Below, in pieces: positions 37,160-45,740 of a stretch of 64,000 bases of DNA. The notes below the pieces were generated by a model that did no database searches, was not told the DNA's origin, and worked only from the letters and a program-made list of their open reading frames with translations. The DNA is from JBOFFC01 sp051648405 (lineage in GTDB: Bacteria; Planctomycetota; Planctomycetia; Pirellulales; Lacipirellulaceae). Positions within the stretch are counted from its first letter, which is position 1. Every line of letters starts with the position of its first letter. The translations under genes were made by a program, and so were the position numbers. The stretch covers positions 1 through 64,000 of the forward strand of contig JBOFFC010000111.1 of the NCBI GenBank assembly GCA_051648405.1, written 5' to 3'.

Positions 37160-40100
37160 TCAGTTGTCGTCTTTTACGAAAAGGGCGGCGAGCGCTTCGT
37201 CGATCGCCAGCGCGCGGGCTTCGTCGATGCCTCTCAGAGGCGTAGCGCGTAGCGGTGGGGACTCTGTCGATGCGATCACCGGCGTCGTTGCACTCGCTAA
37301 AAGCAGCAGGTCGGCGCGTCGCGTAGGGGTAGACGCCTGACGCGACGACGGCGTCGCGAACGACGCCCGCGGGATCAGCGTCTCGCCCCCGATCGCAGCG
37401 GGCGCCACGGGCCCCATCGGCCGGAAATCGGGCCTCCTCGGGGGCGCGACGCGGTAGTTCTGGCGCCAGACGGCGTAGTCGAGCTGGTCAACGCGCCCGT
37501 CGCCGTTGCCGTCAGCCCGGAGCTTCGTCGTCGAGCCGTTCGTCTGCGACCAGAGGTCGTAGTCAGCGAGCTCGACCCGCCCGTTGCGGTCGAAGTCGCC
37601 GGTTACTGCAGGAGGATCGATCAGGACTTGCGTGAAGAGCTCCTGGCCGACATCGTGTCGCGTGCCGACGACGAAGAGGCGGTCGTCGATCGACGTGATC
37701 GACGTGGGGTTCAGCAGCGGCGTACCGTCCGGGAAACGCACCGGCACGGTGCCGGCTTCGGTCCCGTCGCTCGTCCAGAGCTCGCGGCCGCTCACGCCGT
37801 CGTCGGCGGTGAAGTAGAGCGTCCCTCCGACGTTTGCGAGGGAATTGGGAAAGGAGTCACTCGGGCCGGCAAAGACGTCTTCGACACGCACAGTGCCGGC
37901 CTCGGTACCGTCGCTCTTCCAGAGCTCGAAGCCGCTCACGCCGTCGTTGGCGCTGAAATAGAGCGTACCGCTAATGTTCGTGAGGGAGTTGGGAGACGAG
38001 TTACCGAAGGGATGGATGTCCTTGACGCGGACCGTGCCGGCATCGGTCCCGTTGGTCCTCCAAAGCTCAACGCCGCCCACGTTGTCGAACGCGCTGAAGT
38101 AGAGCGTCCCCCCCACGTTCGTCAGGTGGCGGGGAGACGAATCGAAGAACGGAAAGACTTGCTTGACACTCACCGTTCCGGCTTCGGTACCGTCGCTCTT
38201 CCATAGCTGTTGGCCGCTCGCGCCAAAGCCGGCGCTGAAGTAGAGCGTCCCCCCTACGTTCGTAAGGTATTGGGGCGACGAGCTGCCCGACGGATCGACG
38301 TCTTTGACGCGGACCGTTCCGGCTTCGGCGCCGTCGCTCTTCCAGAGCTCGAAGCCGCTCACGCCGTCGTCGGCGGTGAAGTAGAGCGTCCCACCGACGT
38401 TCGTCAGGCTGCGGGGAGACGAGCCACTCGAGCCAGCAAGGATGTCCTTGACCCGGACGGTGCCGGCCTCGGTCCCGTCGCTCTTCCAGAGCTCGACGCC
38501 GCTCGCACCGACGCCGGCGCTGAAGTACAGGGTCCCCCCCACGTTCGTCAGGTTCTGGGGTGACGAGCTACCTAACGGATCGATGTCCTTGACGCGAACC
38601 GTTCCGGATTCGGTTCCGTCGCTCTTCCAGAGCTCGACGCCGCTCACGCCGTCGTCGGCGCCGAAGTAGAGCGTTCCTCCCACGTTCGTCAGAAAACGAA
38701 CCGATGAGCTGGGAATCCCCGGGTTGATGTCCTTGACGCGGACCGTTCCGGCTTCGGTTCCGTCGCTCTTCCAGAGCTCGACGCCGCCCACGCCGTCGTT
38801 GGCGCTGAAATAGAGCGACCCCCCTACGCTAAGGGGGTAGCTAGGGTCCGCGCCCGACGAGCTAGCGCGGATGTCCTTGACACGGACGGCGCCAGACTCG
38901 GTGCCGTTGCTCTTCCATAGCTCGACGCCACCCACGCCGTCGTTGGCGCTGAAATAGAGCGTCCCTCCAACGTTGGTCAGGGAATTTGGGGTGGAGTGGC
39001 TTGAGCCGGCGAAGATGTCCTCGACACGCACTGTGCCGGCGTCGGTCCCGTCGCTTCTCCAGAGTTCGCGGCCGCTCACGCCCTCGTCCGCGGTGAAGTA
39101 GAGCGTCCCTCCGACGTTTGTCAGGGACCTGGGATACGAGCCACCGGTTGGATGAATGTCCTTGACACGCACGGTGCCGGCCGCAGTCCCGTCGGTCTTC
39201 CAAAGCTCGTTTCCGCTCAAGCCGTCGCTAGCGGTAAAGTAGAGCGTTCCCCCCACGTTCGTCAGGAAACTTGGAAACGAATTACGCGATGGCTGGATGT
39301 CGTTGACGCGGACCGTGCCGGCATCGGTCCCGTTGGTCCTCCAAAGCCCGAAGCTGCCGATCGCGTCGCTCGCGGAGAAGTAGAGTGTCCCGTTTACGTT
39401 CGTGAGGAATGCGGGGTTGGAGCCATTGAAGGCGCCGGGGAAGATGTCTTTGACACGCCCCGTGCCGGCCTCGGTACCGTCACTCTTCCAAAGCTCGTAC
39501 CCGGTCGCGTCGAAGGCGGTGAAGTACAGCGTCCCATCGACGTTGGTCAGGTTCCGAGGGACGACGGCGCGAAAACGGTCGCTTACGCCGACGTCTTTGA
39601 CGAGCACGGTGCCGGCTTCGGTCCCGTCGCTCTTCCAAAGCTTGTTGCCGCTCAGTCGGTCGCCGGCGGTGAAGTAGAGCGTCCCCCCCACGTTCGTCAG
39701 AGAACCGATCGAAGCGCGAGCAAGGCCTAGCGCGATGTCCTTGACGCGGACGGTGCCGACCGCGGTCCCATCGCTCTTCCAAAGCTCGTTGCCGCTTACG
39801 TCGTCCGTGGCGCTGAAGAAGAGCGTTCCCCCAACGTTGACGAGGTTGCGAGGAGAAGAGCCACTCGAGCCGGCGAAGATGTCCTTGACGCGCACCGTGC
39901 CGGCCTCGGTGCCGTCGCTCTTCCAAAGCTCGACGCCGCTCACGCCGTCGTTGGCGGCGAAGTAAGCCGTTCCGCCTACGTTCGTGAGAAAGCCGAAGCC
40001 GAAGCCCGACAAGTCATCGGAGAGGGAGCTGGAGGCGCCAGCGCGGATGTCCTTGACGCGGACGGTGCCGGCCGCGGTTCCGTCACTCTTCCAGAGTTCG

Positions 40101-40324
40101 ACGCCGCTCACGCCGTCGTTCGCGCTGAAGAACGCGATGCCCCCAACTTCCACGAAGTCCGCGGGGCTGCTGCCGCCACCGGTCTCGTTGATGTCACGCA
40201 CAAGCTCCAAATCCCCGGCGAGCATCTGCCGGGGTTCGAGCGGTTCGCAGCGGAGCTTGCGGGAGCGCGAATCGCCCCCCGGGGTCGCGCTCTTCCGCGA
40301 CGAGCGGCGTGGCCGATGAGCCAT
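37160..40324 (-). CDS. Giant secreted ELW(K)xxDGT-repeat protein with dockerin domain
   Basis: A 1,054-residue surface or secreted protein. It starts with a basic stretch and LEPRQMLAGDLE, the N-terminal sorting motif of large planctomycete exoproteins. I count 17 copies of a unit of about 48 residues with the core GGTLYF-x-A-x(5)-G-x-ELWKSDGTEAGTVRVKDI, a beta-strand repeat likely forming a propeller or solenoid. The C-terminus has two dockerin-type EF-hand loops (DFDRNGRVELADYDLW, DGNGDGRVDQLDYAVW), which bind calcium and often dock to partners. Role is unknown; adhesion is a guess. The repeats are near-identical at DNA level, suggesting recent duplication or gene conversion. Confidence 0.9.
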   Translation of the reverse strand: MAHRPRRSSRKSATPGGDSRSRKLRCEPLEPRQMLAGDLELVRDINETGGGSSPADFVEVGGIAFFSANDGVSGVELWKSDGTAAGTVRVKDIRAGASSSLSDDLSGFGFGFLTNVGGTAYFAANDGVSGVELWKSDGTEAGTVRVKDIFAGSSGSSPRNLVNVGGTLFFSATDDVSGNELWKSDGTAVGTVRVKDIALGLARASIGSLTNVGGTLYFTAGDRLSGNKLWKSDGTEAGTVLVKDVGVSDRFRAVVPRNLTNVDGTLYFTAFDATGYELWKSDGTEAGTGRVKDIFPGAFNGSNPAFLTNVNGTLYFSASDAIGSFGLWRTNGTDAGTVRVNDIQPSRNSFPSFLTNVGGTLYFTASDGLSGNELWKTDGTAAGTVRVKDIHPTGGSYPRSLTNVGGTLYFTADEGVSGRELWRSDGTDAGTVRVEDIFAGSSHSTPNSLTNVGGTLYFSANDGVGGVELWKSNGTESGAVRVKDIRASSSGADPSYPLSVGGSLYFSANDGVGGVELWKSDGTEAGTVRVKDINPGIPSSSVRFLTNVGGTLYFGADDGVSGVELWKSDGTESGTVRVKDIDPLGSSSPQNLTNVGGTLYFSAGVGASGVELWKSDGTEAGTVRVKDILAGSSGSSPRSLTNVGGTLYFTADDGVSGFELWKSDGAEAGTVRVKDVDPSGSSSPQYLTNVGGTLYFSAGFGASGQQLWKSDGTEAGTVSVKQVFPFFDSSPRHLTNVGGTLYFSAFDNVGGVELWRTNGTDAGTVRVKDIHPFGNSSPNSLTNISGTLYFSANDGVSGFELWKSDGTEAGTVRVEDVFAGPSDSFPNSLANVGGTLYFTADDGVSGRELWTSDGTEAGTVPVRFPDGTPLLNPTSITSIDDRLFVVGTRHDVGQELFTQVLIDPPAVTGDFDRNGRVELADYDLWSQTNGSTTKLRADGNGDGRVDQLDYAVWRQNYRVAPPRRPDFRPMGPVAPAAIGGETLIPRASFATPSSRQASTPTRRADLLLLASATTPVIASTESPPLRATPLRGIDEARALAIDEALAALFVKDDN
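37730..40170 (-). repeat. 17 tandem coding repeats of about 144 bp
   Basis: The ELWKSDGT-coding units within the giant gene recur about every 144 bp, with high identity in the GTCCGGGT/ELWKSDGT segment and variable spacers. The last copy (nearest the C-terminus) and copies 5-6 are the most divergent. Confidence 0.85.
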
Positions 40325-40525
40325 TTCGAAGGCCTTCAGAAAGCCGGCTTGGCGCCCCTGATGCCACGCCGACGAGTTTTCGGAGCTTACACCCGGATCG
40401 CGACCGCGCCAACTACATTGCGACTTTTTCGAACGGACTAGGCGGAGCGTTTCGCGGTTCTCTGCGTCTTTGCGCCTCCGCGTGCTTCCTTGAAGGGGAC
40501 TGCGAGTCGCTCGGCGTGGGGCTGG
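40325..40525. other. Intergenic region with a mixed family B/C repeat
   Basis: 200 bp between two minus-strand genes. 40456-40490 carries TCTCTGCGTCTTTGCGCCTC and more, a hybrid of the family B and C units in the inverted orientation, with no clear forward partner. Confidence 0.55.
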
Positions 40526-41335
40526 TCAACCGCGTGCGGCCGCGTGCTCGTGGTTCTTCAGGTGGTCGGGGCAGTAGCAGCACTGGCCGGCGCACTGAGA
40601 GCAGTAGCGGAACGCCGTGCGCGGGGCCATGTCGCTGGTGAGGCCGCAGGTGCGGCACTCGTGCCTGACGGGAGTCGGGGTCGCGCGGCGCTGGAAGTCC
40701 GCTTTGCGCCGCGCTTGCTTGAAGCCGCGGACGAGGTTCCCTGTGAAGAACAGGAAGAAGTTGGCGACCGCCGCCCCGATGACCATCTTTGTCACCACGC
40801 CGCCGTCGAAGAACTGCATTGCGTAGCCAACCCAGGTCAGGGCGGCGAGCCACTTCGCCTTCACGGGGAGCACAAACCAGACGTTGATCGTCGCCTCCGG
40901 CGCGATCGCGGCGAACGCCAGGAAGACGCTCGTCGTCACGTAGCTCGAGCTCGCCACCGCGTCGGGCGCCGCGAACGCTGCGAGCGCCGTCAGGACGTAA
41001 CCGACCAGTAGGTAGACGTTGTAGCGAAAGGCCCCCCACACGCTCTCAATAGCGGAGCCGAAGTAGTAGAACGCCATCGCATAGAGGAGGAACCAGAAAT
41101 GCGAGGCGCCCATGGGGGGCGTGGCCGGGTAGGTGAACAGGCGCCAAACCTGACCTTCGAGGACCAGCGAAGGGACCAGCGCGACCCACCGCAGCAGGTC
41201 CGCCTTCGCCCCCCCGGGGCCGATCGGCAAGTTGTCGAAGACGTAGACCAGCGCTTGCGAAGCGACGATCCACAGGGTGGCGTTCTCGATCGCGTAGCGA
41301 CCGAAGCGCCGGTCGAGTCGGTCGAGGGGCGTCAT
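40526..41335 (-). CDS. Rhomboid-like membrane protein without the catalytic dyad, with zinc-ribbon tail
   Basis: A 269-residue protein with about six membrane helices in a rhomboid arrangement (LWIVASQALVYVFDNL, VWRLFTYPATPPMGASHFWF, YNVYLLVGYVLTALAAFA, WFVLPVKAKWLAALTWVGY). The catalytic GxSG of rhomboid proteases is absent: the expected segment reads VASSSYVTTSVFLAFAAIAP. It is therefore a pseudoprotease, like iRhoms or derlins. A C-terminal cytoplasmic part has two Cys pairs (ECRTCGLTS, CSQCAGQCCYCPDHLKNH), a zinc ribbon. The start at 41335 is chosen from the length of the first helix; the open frame extends upstream through unrelated sequence. Confidence 0.8.
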   Translation of the reverse strand: MTPLDRLDRRFGRYAIENATLWIVASQALVYVFDNLPIGPGGAKADLLRWVALVPSLVLEGQVWRLFTYPATPPMGASHFWFLLYAMAFYYFGSAIESVWGAFRYNVYLLVGYVLTALAAFAAPDAVASSSYVTTSVFLAFAAIAPEATINVWFVLPVKAKWLAALTWVGYAMQFFDGGVVTKMVIGAAVANFFLFFTGNLVRGFKQARRKADFQRRATPTPVRHECRTCGLTSDMAPRTAFRYCSQCAGQCCYCPDHLKNHEHAAARG

Positions 41336-41472
41336 CCGCAGCGGGTCCTGGCGCAGGGTTGCGGCGCGGCCGTCACGCTGCGGCGTCGCTCCAATGCGAT
41401 AACGTATACCGAGGGGCGTGGGGGGTGAATCGGGGGCGCTCCCCGCGGGTGTCCCGCTCGCAGCGGCCCGCT

Positions 41473-41478
41473 TATACT
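41473..41478 (+). promoter_or_regulatory. -10 element of the ABC exporter operon, possibly leaderless
   Basis: TATACT ends 7 bp before ATG 41486, so transcription would begin at or next to the start codon. No good -35 is seen. Confidence 0.5.
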
Positions 41479-41485
41479 TGAGCGC

Positions 41486-42505
41486 ATGGCGACCCTCCGA
41501 ATCCGCGGCCTTCGCAAGTCGTACCGCGTCTACCAGAAGAAAGAGGGCCTCGCCGCTTCGTTCCGCGGGTTGTTCCACCGCGAGTACCGCACGGTCGAGG
41601 CGGTCCGGGGGATCGACCTCGACGTGGAAGCGGGGGAGTTCGTCGCGTTCCTGGGCCCCAACGGCGCCGGCAAGACGACGACGCTCAAGCTGCTGTCGGG
41701 CGTCATCAGCCCCACCGCTGGCGAAGCGACGGTGATGGGCTTTGTCCCCTGGGAGCGGGCCAACGAGTACCGCCGGCGGTTCGCGCTGGTGATGGGGCAA
41801 AAGAACCAGTTGTGGTGGGACCTCCCCGCCGCCGAGTCGTTCCGGCTGCACGAGCAGATCTACCGCCTGGCGCCCGCCGACTTCGCGCGGACGCTGGGCG
41901 AGCTGGCCGAGCTGCTGAACGTCCAAGAGCTGATGAACCAGCCGGTCCGCGAGCTGTCGCTCGGCGAGCGGATGAAGATGGAGCTGATCGCGGCGCTGCT
42001 GCACTCGCCCGAGGTGCTGTTCCTCGACGAGCCGACGATCGGCCTCGACGTGATCGCCCAGCACAGCATCCAGCAGTTCCTCAAGCGGTACCAGCAGGAG
42101 CGTCAGACGACGGTCTTGCTCACCAGCCACTACATGAAGGACATCGCCGCGCTCTGCAAACGCGTGGTGGTGATCGCCCGCGGGGTGATCGTCTACGACG
42201 GCTCGCTGGCGGGGATCGTCGATCGCTTCAGCCGGCACAAGGTGCTGACGCTGCAATTCGCCGGCGAGTCCATGCCGAACGACCTGGCGAGGTTCGGCGA
42301 GGTGCTCGAGGCCGACCTCCCCAAGGCGCGGCTGAAGGTCGAACGGGACGGCATCGCCGGGGTCCTGTCGTCGGTCCTCGACCGCTACCAAGTGGCCGAC
42401 ATCAGCGTCGAGGACCCGCCGCTGGAGGAAGTGATCGCGGAGTTGTTTGAAAGCACTAATGACCAAGCCGGAGTGGGCAGTGGGCAGAGGGCAGTGGGCA
42501 GTTGA
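41486..42505 (+). CDS. ABC transporter ATP-binding protein (ABC-2 type exporter)
   Basis: A 339-residue ATPase: Walker A LGPNGAGKTTTLKLL (Gly57-Lys63), Q-loop VMGQKNQLWWDL, signature LSLGERMKMEL, Walker B VLFLDEPTIGLD and H-loop LLTSHYMKD. It powers the two membrane subunits that follow in the same operon; the substrate is unknown, and homologues include NatA-like and glycolipid or drug exporters. The last 15 or so residues (SGQRAVGS, then stop) are encoded by family E repeats, so the tail is not conserved. Confidence 0.94.
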   Translation: MATLRIRGLRKSYRVYQKKEGLAASFRGLFHREYRTVEAVRGIDLDVEAGEFVAFLGPNGAGKTTTLKLLSGVISPTAGEATVMGFVPWERANEYRRRFALVMGQKNQLWWDLPAAESFRLHEQIYRLAPADFARTLGELAELLNVQELMNQPVRELSLGERMKMELIAALLHSPEVLFLDEPTIGLDVIAQHSIQQFLKRYQQERQTTVLLTSHYMKDIAALCKRVVVIARGVIVYDGSLAGIVDRFSRHKVLTLQFAGESMPNDLARFGEVLEADLPKARLKVERDGIAGVLSSVLDRYQVADISVEDPPLEEVIAELFESTNDQAGVGSGQRAVGS

Positions 42506-42554
42506 AGGAAACGCTTGCGCGTTTTGGTCATTGGTGCTTGGTGATTGGTCATTT
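42453..42554. repeat. Family D/E repeat nest after the ABC ATPase
   Basis: D1 (GCACTAATGACCAAG, 42453-42467), E1 with four 7-8-bp units of GTGGGCAGTGGGCAGAGGGC (42473-42502), and inverted D2 (GGTCATTGGTGCTTGGTGAT, about 42522-42554). E1 forms the ATPase C-terminus and stop. Confidence 0.8.
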
Positions 42555-42577
42555 AGGTCGTAGGTGGCTTTCAATCG

Positions 42578-43432
42578 ATGCAGACCTCAACCTCACCACC
42601 GAACGCGTTCAGCGCCGCGTGGACCATCTTCCGCACATGCGTCGAAGAGCGGCTCGTGTACCGCGGGGACTTCGCCCTCGGGACGCTGATGCGGTTCCTG
42701 CCGATCGTCACGCAGATCTTCCTTTGGACGGCCGTCTTCGCGTCGGCGCCAACGGGGGGCAACGGGATCCGGGGTTTCTCGCGCGACGACGTCGTCGCCT
42801 ACTACCTGCTGACGATGCTGGCCCGCGCGTTCAGCAGCATGCCGGGGCTTGCGTCCGGGATCGCCGGCCAGATCCGCAGCGGCGAGATCAAGAAGTTCCT
42901 GCTGCAGCCGATCGACCTGCTGGGGTTCCTGCTGCTGGCGCGCCTGGCGCACAAGATCGTCTACTACGGCGTCGCCGCGGCGCCCTTCGCGCTGGTGTTC
43001 TGGCTGTGCGGCGACTACTTCCCGGCCGAGTGGCCGAGCGCCACGACGCTGGCGGCGTTCGTGCTGTCGCTCGCGCTCGGCTTCGCCCTGGGGTTCTACC
43101 TCGAGGCGACGCTCGGGATGATCGGGTTTTGGTTCCTCGAAGTGAGCTCGCTGCTGTTCGTCTACATGCTGTTCAATTTCTTCTTCTCGGGGCACATGTT
43201 CCCGATCGATTTTTTGACCGGGTCGTTGCCGGCGCCCGTCGCGACGCTCGTCATGTACCAGCCGCTGCAGTACCTGGCGTACTTCCCGGCGGCGGTCTAC
43301 CTGGGGAAGGTGCAGGGCGCCGAGCTCGCCTGGGGCCTGGCGCTCGAAGCGGCGTGGGTCGCGTTTTTCTTCGTAGCAGCGCGCTGGACCATGCGCGCCG
43401 GCTACAAGCGGTACAGCGGCTTCGGGGGATGA
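42578..43432 (+). CDS. ABC-2 family membrane permease, subunit 1
   Basis: A 284-residue integral membrane protein with six hydrophobic segments (for example FLPIVTQIFLWTAVFASAPT, LAHKIVYYGVAAAPFALVFW, LAAFVLSLALGFALGFYLEA, FWFLEVSSLLFVYMLFNFFF). The N-terminal amphipathic segment and RSGEIKKFLLQPIDL are typical of ABC-2 permeases, which form the channel with the ATPase. Repeat sequence precedes it by 24 bp. Confidence 0.88.
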   Translation: MQTSTSPPNAFSAAWTIFRTCVEERLVYRGDFALGTLMRFLPIVTQIFLWTAVFASAPTGGNGIRGFSRDDVVAYYLLTMLARAFSSMPGLASGIAGQIRSGEIKKFLLQPIDLLGFLLLARLAHKIVYYGVAAAPFALVFWLCGDYFPAEWPSATTLAAFVLSLALGFALGFYLEATLGMIGFWFLEVSSLLFVYMLFNFFFSGHMFPIDFLTGSLPAPVATLVMYQPLQYLAYFPAAVYLGKVQGAELAWGLALEAAWVAFFFVAARWTMRAGYKRYSGFGG

Positions 43433-43433
43433 A

Positions 43434-43593
43434 GGAAATGCGGAGTGCGGAGTGCGGAGTGCGGAATCGGACAAAGGACGGATGGCTATGAACGGTGAAC
43501 GCGGATCGACGGGTGTAACCGAGGCGAGCGCGTCGATCGCTACGCGCGGCCTTGACAACGCCGATTCCGCATTCCGAACTCCCCCTTCCGCCT
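43434..43593. repeat. Family G inverted pair around the start of permease 2
   Basis: G1 (about 43434-43470, GGAGTGCGGAGTGCGGAGTG, 7-8-bp units) and inverted G2 (about 43557-43593, TTCCGCATTCCGAACTCCCC...). They enclose about 87 bp that encode the first residues of permease 2. Confidence 0.8.
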
Positions 43594-44408
43594 TCTTCCT
43601 CTACCCCCGCCTGCTGCTGACGTTCGCGCGGAACTCGCTGATCCGCGACATGACGTTCCGCTCGAACTTCTGGATCGAGGCGGCGAGCAGCGTCACGTGG
43701 ATGCTGATGAACCTGGGCTTCTACGCCCTGATCTACCAGTTCACCGGCTCGATCGGCGGTTGGAGCAAGTACGAGTTCTTTGTGTTCATCGCGACGACGA
43801 TGTTCGTCAACAGCCTGGTCCAGGCGTTCTTCATGCCGAACGCCGAGGAGTTCAGCGAGCTGGTGCGCACCGGGGGCCTCGACTTCGCGCTGCTGAAGCC
43901 GATCGACACGCAGTTCCTGGTGTCGCTCCGCAAGATGAGCTGGTCGTCGCTCGGGAACTTCGTCGTCGCGGCGGTGGTGCTCGCGTACTCGCTGGCGCGG
44001 CTCGAAGGACGCCCCGACGGCTGGCTGCCGTGGGTCCTGTACCCGTTCTACATCGTGACGGGCGTGCTGATCCTCTACAGCACGATGATCGCGCTCGCGG
44101 CGACGAGCATCTGGCTCGGCAGGAACCAGACGCTCTACGACTTTTGGTTCTACATCACGAACTTCTCGCGCTACCCGATGGAGATCTACAGCGGTTCGCT
44201 GGCGGGGGACGCGATGCGGACCGTGTTCACGTTCGTGGTGCCGATCCTGGTCGTGATCAACGTCCCCGCGCGGATCATGGCGAAGCCGCTGTCGAGCGAG
44301 TACGCGATTCTGGCGCTGTTCGCGCTCGGGGCGACCGCCGCGGCGCTGGTGGGCAGCCGCTGGGTCTTCCAAAGGGCGCTCAGCGGCTACCGCAGCGCCA
44401 GCAGTTGA
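43488..44408 (+). CDS. ABC-2 family membrane permease, subunit 2
   Basis: A 306-residue permease homologous in layout to the preceding one, with LLKPIDTQFLVSLRKMSWSS in the equivalent loop and six hydrophobic segments (LMNLGFYALIYQFTGSIGGW, GNFVVAAVVLAYSLARL, YIVTGVLILYSTMIALAATS, TVFTFVVPILVVINVPARIM). ATG 43488 has a purine-rich site (AAAGGACGG) upstream. However, residues 1-33 or so fall in family G repeat sequence (SAFRTPPSAFFLYPR), so the original gene may have started near LYPRLLLTFARNSL. Confidence 0.88.
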   Translation: MNGERGSTGVTEASASIATRGLDNADSAFRTPPSAFFLYPRLLLTFARNSLIRDMTFRSNFWIEAASSVTWMLMNLGFYALIYQFTGSIGGWSKYEFFVFIATTMFVNSLVQAFFMPNAEEFSELVRTGGLDFALLKPIDTQFLVSLRKMSWSSLGNFVVAAVVLAYSLARLEGRPDGWLPWVLYPFYIVTGVLILYSTMIALAATSIWLGRNQTLYDFWFYITNFSRYPMEIYSGSLAGDAMRTVFTFVVPILVVINVPARIMAKPLSSEYAILALFALGATAAALVGSRWVFQRALSGYRSASS

Positions 44409-44431
44409 AGCGCGTCGCTAAACGGCGCCGC

Positions 44432-44587
44432 TAGCAGCCCGTTGAACAACGCCGTCGTGGCGTTTTTCAACCTCGCCAAGCTCACGGCCGAGCCGCTCGC
44501 GGCTGGCGAAACCGGGGCGAAAGCGCCACGGTTTCGACGTCGCCTCCCTGCGACGACGCAGCCCGTTGAAAAATCAACAGGCTGCTA
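44432..44587 (+). mobile_element. 156-bp MITE-like palindromic element, copy 1
   Basis: Starts TAGCAGCCCGTTGA and ends TCAACAGGCTGCTA, so its termini are imperfect inverted repeats. Internal hairpins are at both ends (AACGCC-gtcgt-GGCGTT and GTTGAAAAATCAAC). Copy 2 at 46825-46980 has exactly the same length in inverted orientation, with about 13 differences in 156 by hand alignment. Its last three bases supply the stop codon of ispH. Confidence 0.88.
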
Positions 44588-45523
44588 AGGAGTCTGCGCG
44601 AACTCGCGGAGCTCGCGCGGCAGCGGGAACGAGACGTGCTCTTCGCGCACGAGGCGCGGCTCGACCGTCGCGCCGAAGCGCTCGACCAGGTAGTCGAGCG
44701 TCCCCTCGACGACCGTCTCGGGGGCGCTCGCGCCGGCGGTGACTAGGACCGTCTCGACCCCCTCGAACCACTCGGGGCGCAGGTCCTGCGGCCCGTCGAT
44801 CAGGTGGGCGGGGACGCCGCGCTCGCGCGAGAGCTCGGCGAGGCGCTGGCTGTTCGAGCTGTTCTGGCTCCCGAGGACGAGCGTCAGGTCCGCTTCGTCG
44901 GAGAGGAGCGCGACCGCTTCTTGGCGGTTCTGCGTGGCGTAGCAGATGTCGGCCTTCGCGGGCCCGACGATCGCCGGGAAGCGCTCGCGCAAGCGGCGGA
45001 TGATACGCCCCGTGTCGTCGAGGCTGAGCGTTGTTTGCGTGAGATAGGCGAGGTGATTCGGGTCGGCGACTTCGAGGCGATCGACGTCTTCTGGAGACTC
45101 AACGAGGACGATCGCTTCGGGCGCCTCGCCCATCGTGCCGATCACCTCGTCGTGCCCCTCGTGGCCGATGAGGACGATCGTGCGGCCCTCCTTGGCGTAC
45201 TTGATCGCTTCGAGGTGGACCTTGGTCACCAGCGGGCAAGTGGCGTCGATCGCCCGCAGTTGGCGCTCGGCCGCCGCCCGACGGACCTCGGGCGAGACGC
45301 CGTGGGCGCTGAACAGCAGTGTCGATCCGACCGGCGCCTCGGCCAGGTCGTTCACGAACACCACGCCCCGCCCCTCGAAGTGCGAGACCACGTGCTTGTT
45401 GTGGACGATCTCGTGGTAGACGTAGATCGGCCCGCCGAACGCCTGCAGCGCGAGCTCCAGCGAGTCGATCGCCATGTTGACCCCGGCGCAGAACCCGCGG
45501 GGGCTCGCCAGCAAGACCTTCAT
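44585..45523 (-). CDS. ispH: 4-hydroxy-3-methylbut-2-enyl diphosphate reductase
   Basis: The last enzyme of the MEP isoprenoid pathway, producing IPP and DMAPP. The 312-residue protein has the three iron-sulfur ligands Cys12 (RGFCAGV), Cys96 (DATCPLV) and Cys194 (ADICYATQNR), with YHEIVHNKHVV and GSQNSSNSQRL between and after them. Length is standard. The start at 45523 is the canonical MKVLLASPRGFCAG. The stop TAG is formed by the end of the MITE-like element, so insertion happened exactly at the gene's end or the element provided the stop. Confidence 0.96.
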   Translation of the reverse strand: MKVLLASPRGFCAGVNMAIDSLELALQAFGGPIYVYHEIVHNKHVVSHFEGRGVVFVNDLAEAPVGSTLLFSAHGVSPEVRRAAAERQLRAIDATCPLVTKVHLEAIKYAKEGRTIVLIGHEGHDEVIGTMGEAPEAIVLVESPEDVDRLEVADPNHLAYLTQTTLSLDDTGRIIRRLRERFPAIVGPAKADICYATQNRQEAVALLSDEADLTLVLGSQNSSNSQRLAELSRERGVPAHLIDGPQDLRPEWFEGVETVLVTAGASAPETVVEGTLDYLVERFGATVEPRLVREEHVSFPLPRELREFAQTP

Positions 45524-45606
45524 CGCGGGGGGGTCCTCGTCGCACGGGGGGGCATCCACGGAAAGAACCGCATGATAGGCCGTCCGCAAACGGCGGGAAG
45601 GGAACG

Positions 45607-45740
45607 GACGGAACGCGGAGGTCGGAATTCGGAGTGCGGAATCAGAACGGCCCCAGGCCCGCAAGGCGGCAGCTTCGATCGGGACGGCCCGTCGCTCGCG
45701 CGTCATTCCGCCTTCCGCCTTCCCCATTCCGCCTTCCGTT
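45607..45740. repeat. Family G inverted pair G3/G4
   Basis: G3 (about 45607-45645, CGGAATTCGGAGTGCGGAAT) and inverted G4 (45703-45740, CATTCCGCCTTCCGCCTTCC...) face each other across about 57 bp. G4 ends within the stop codon of the small gene at 45739. Confidence 0.8.

Noticed and set aside
37160..40324. Ser/Val-rich open frames on the plus strand opposite the ELW-repeat gene
   Set aside because: They are shadows of the repeated gene, repeating with the same period.
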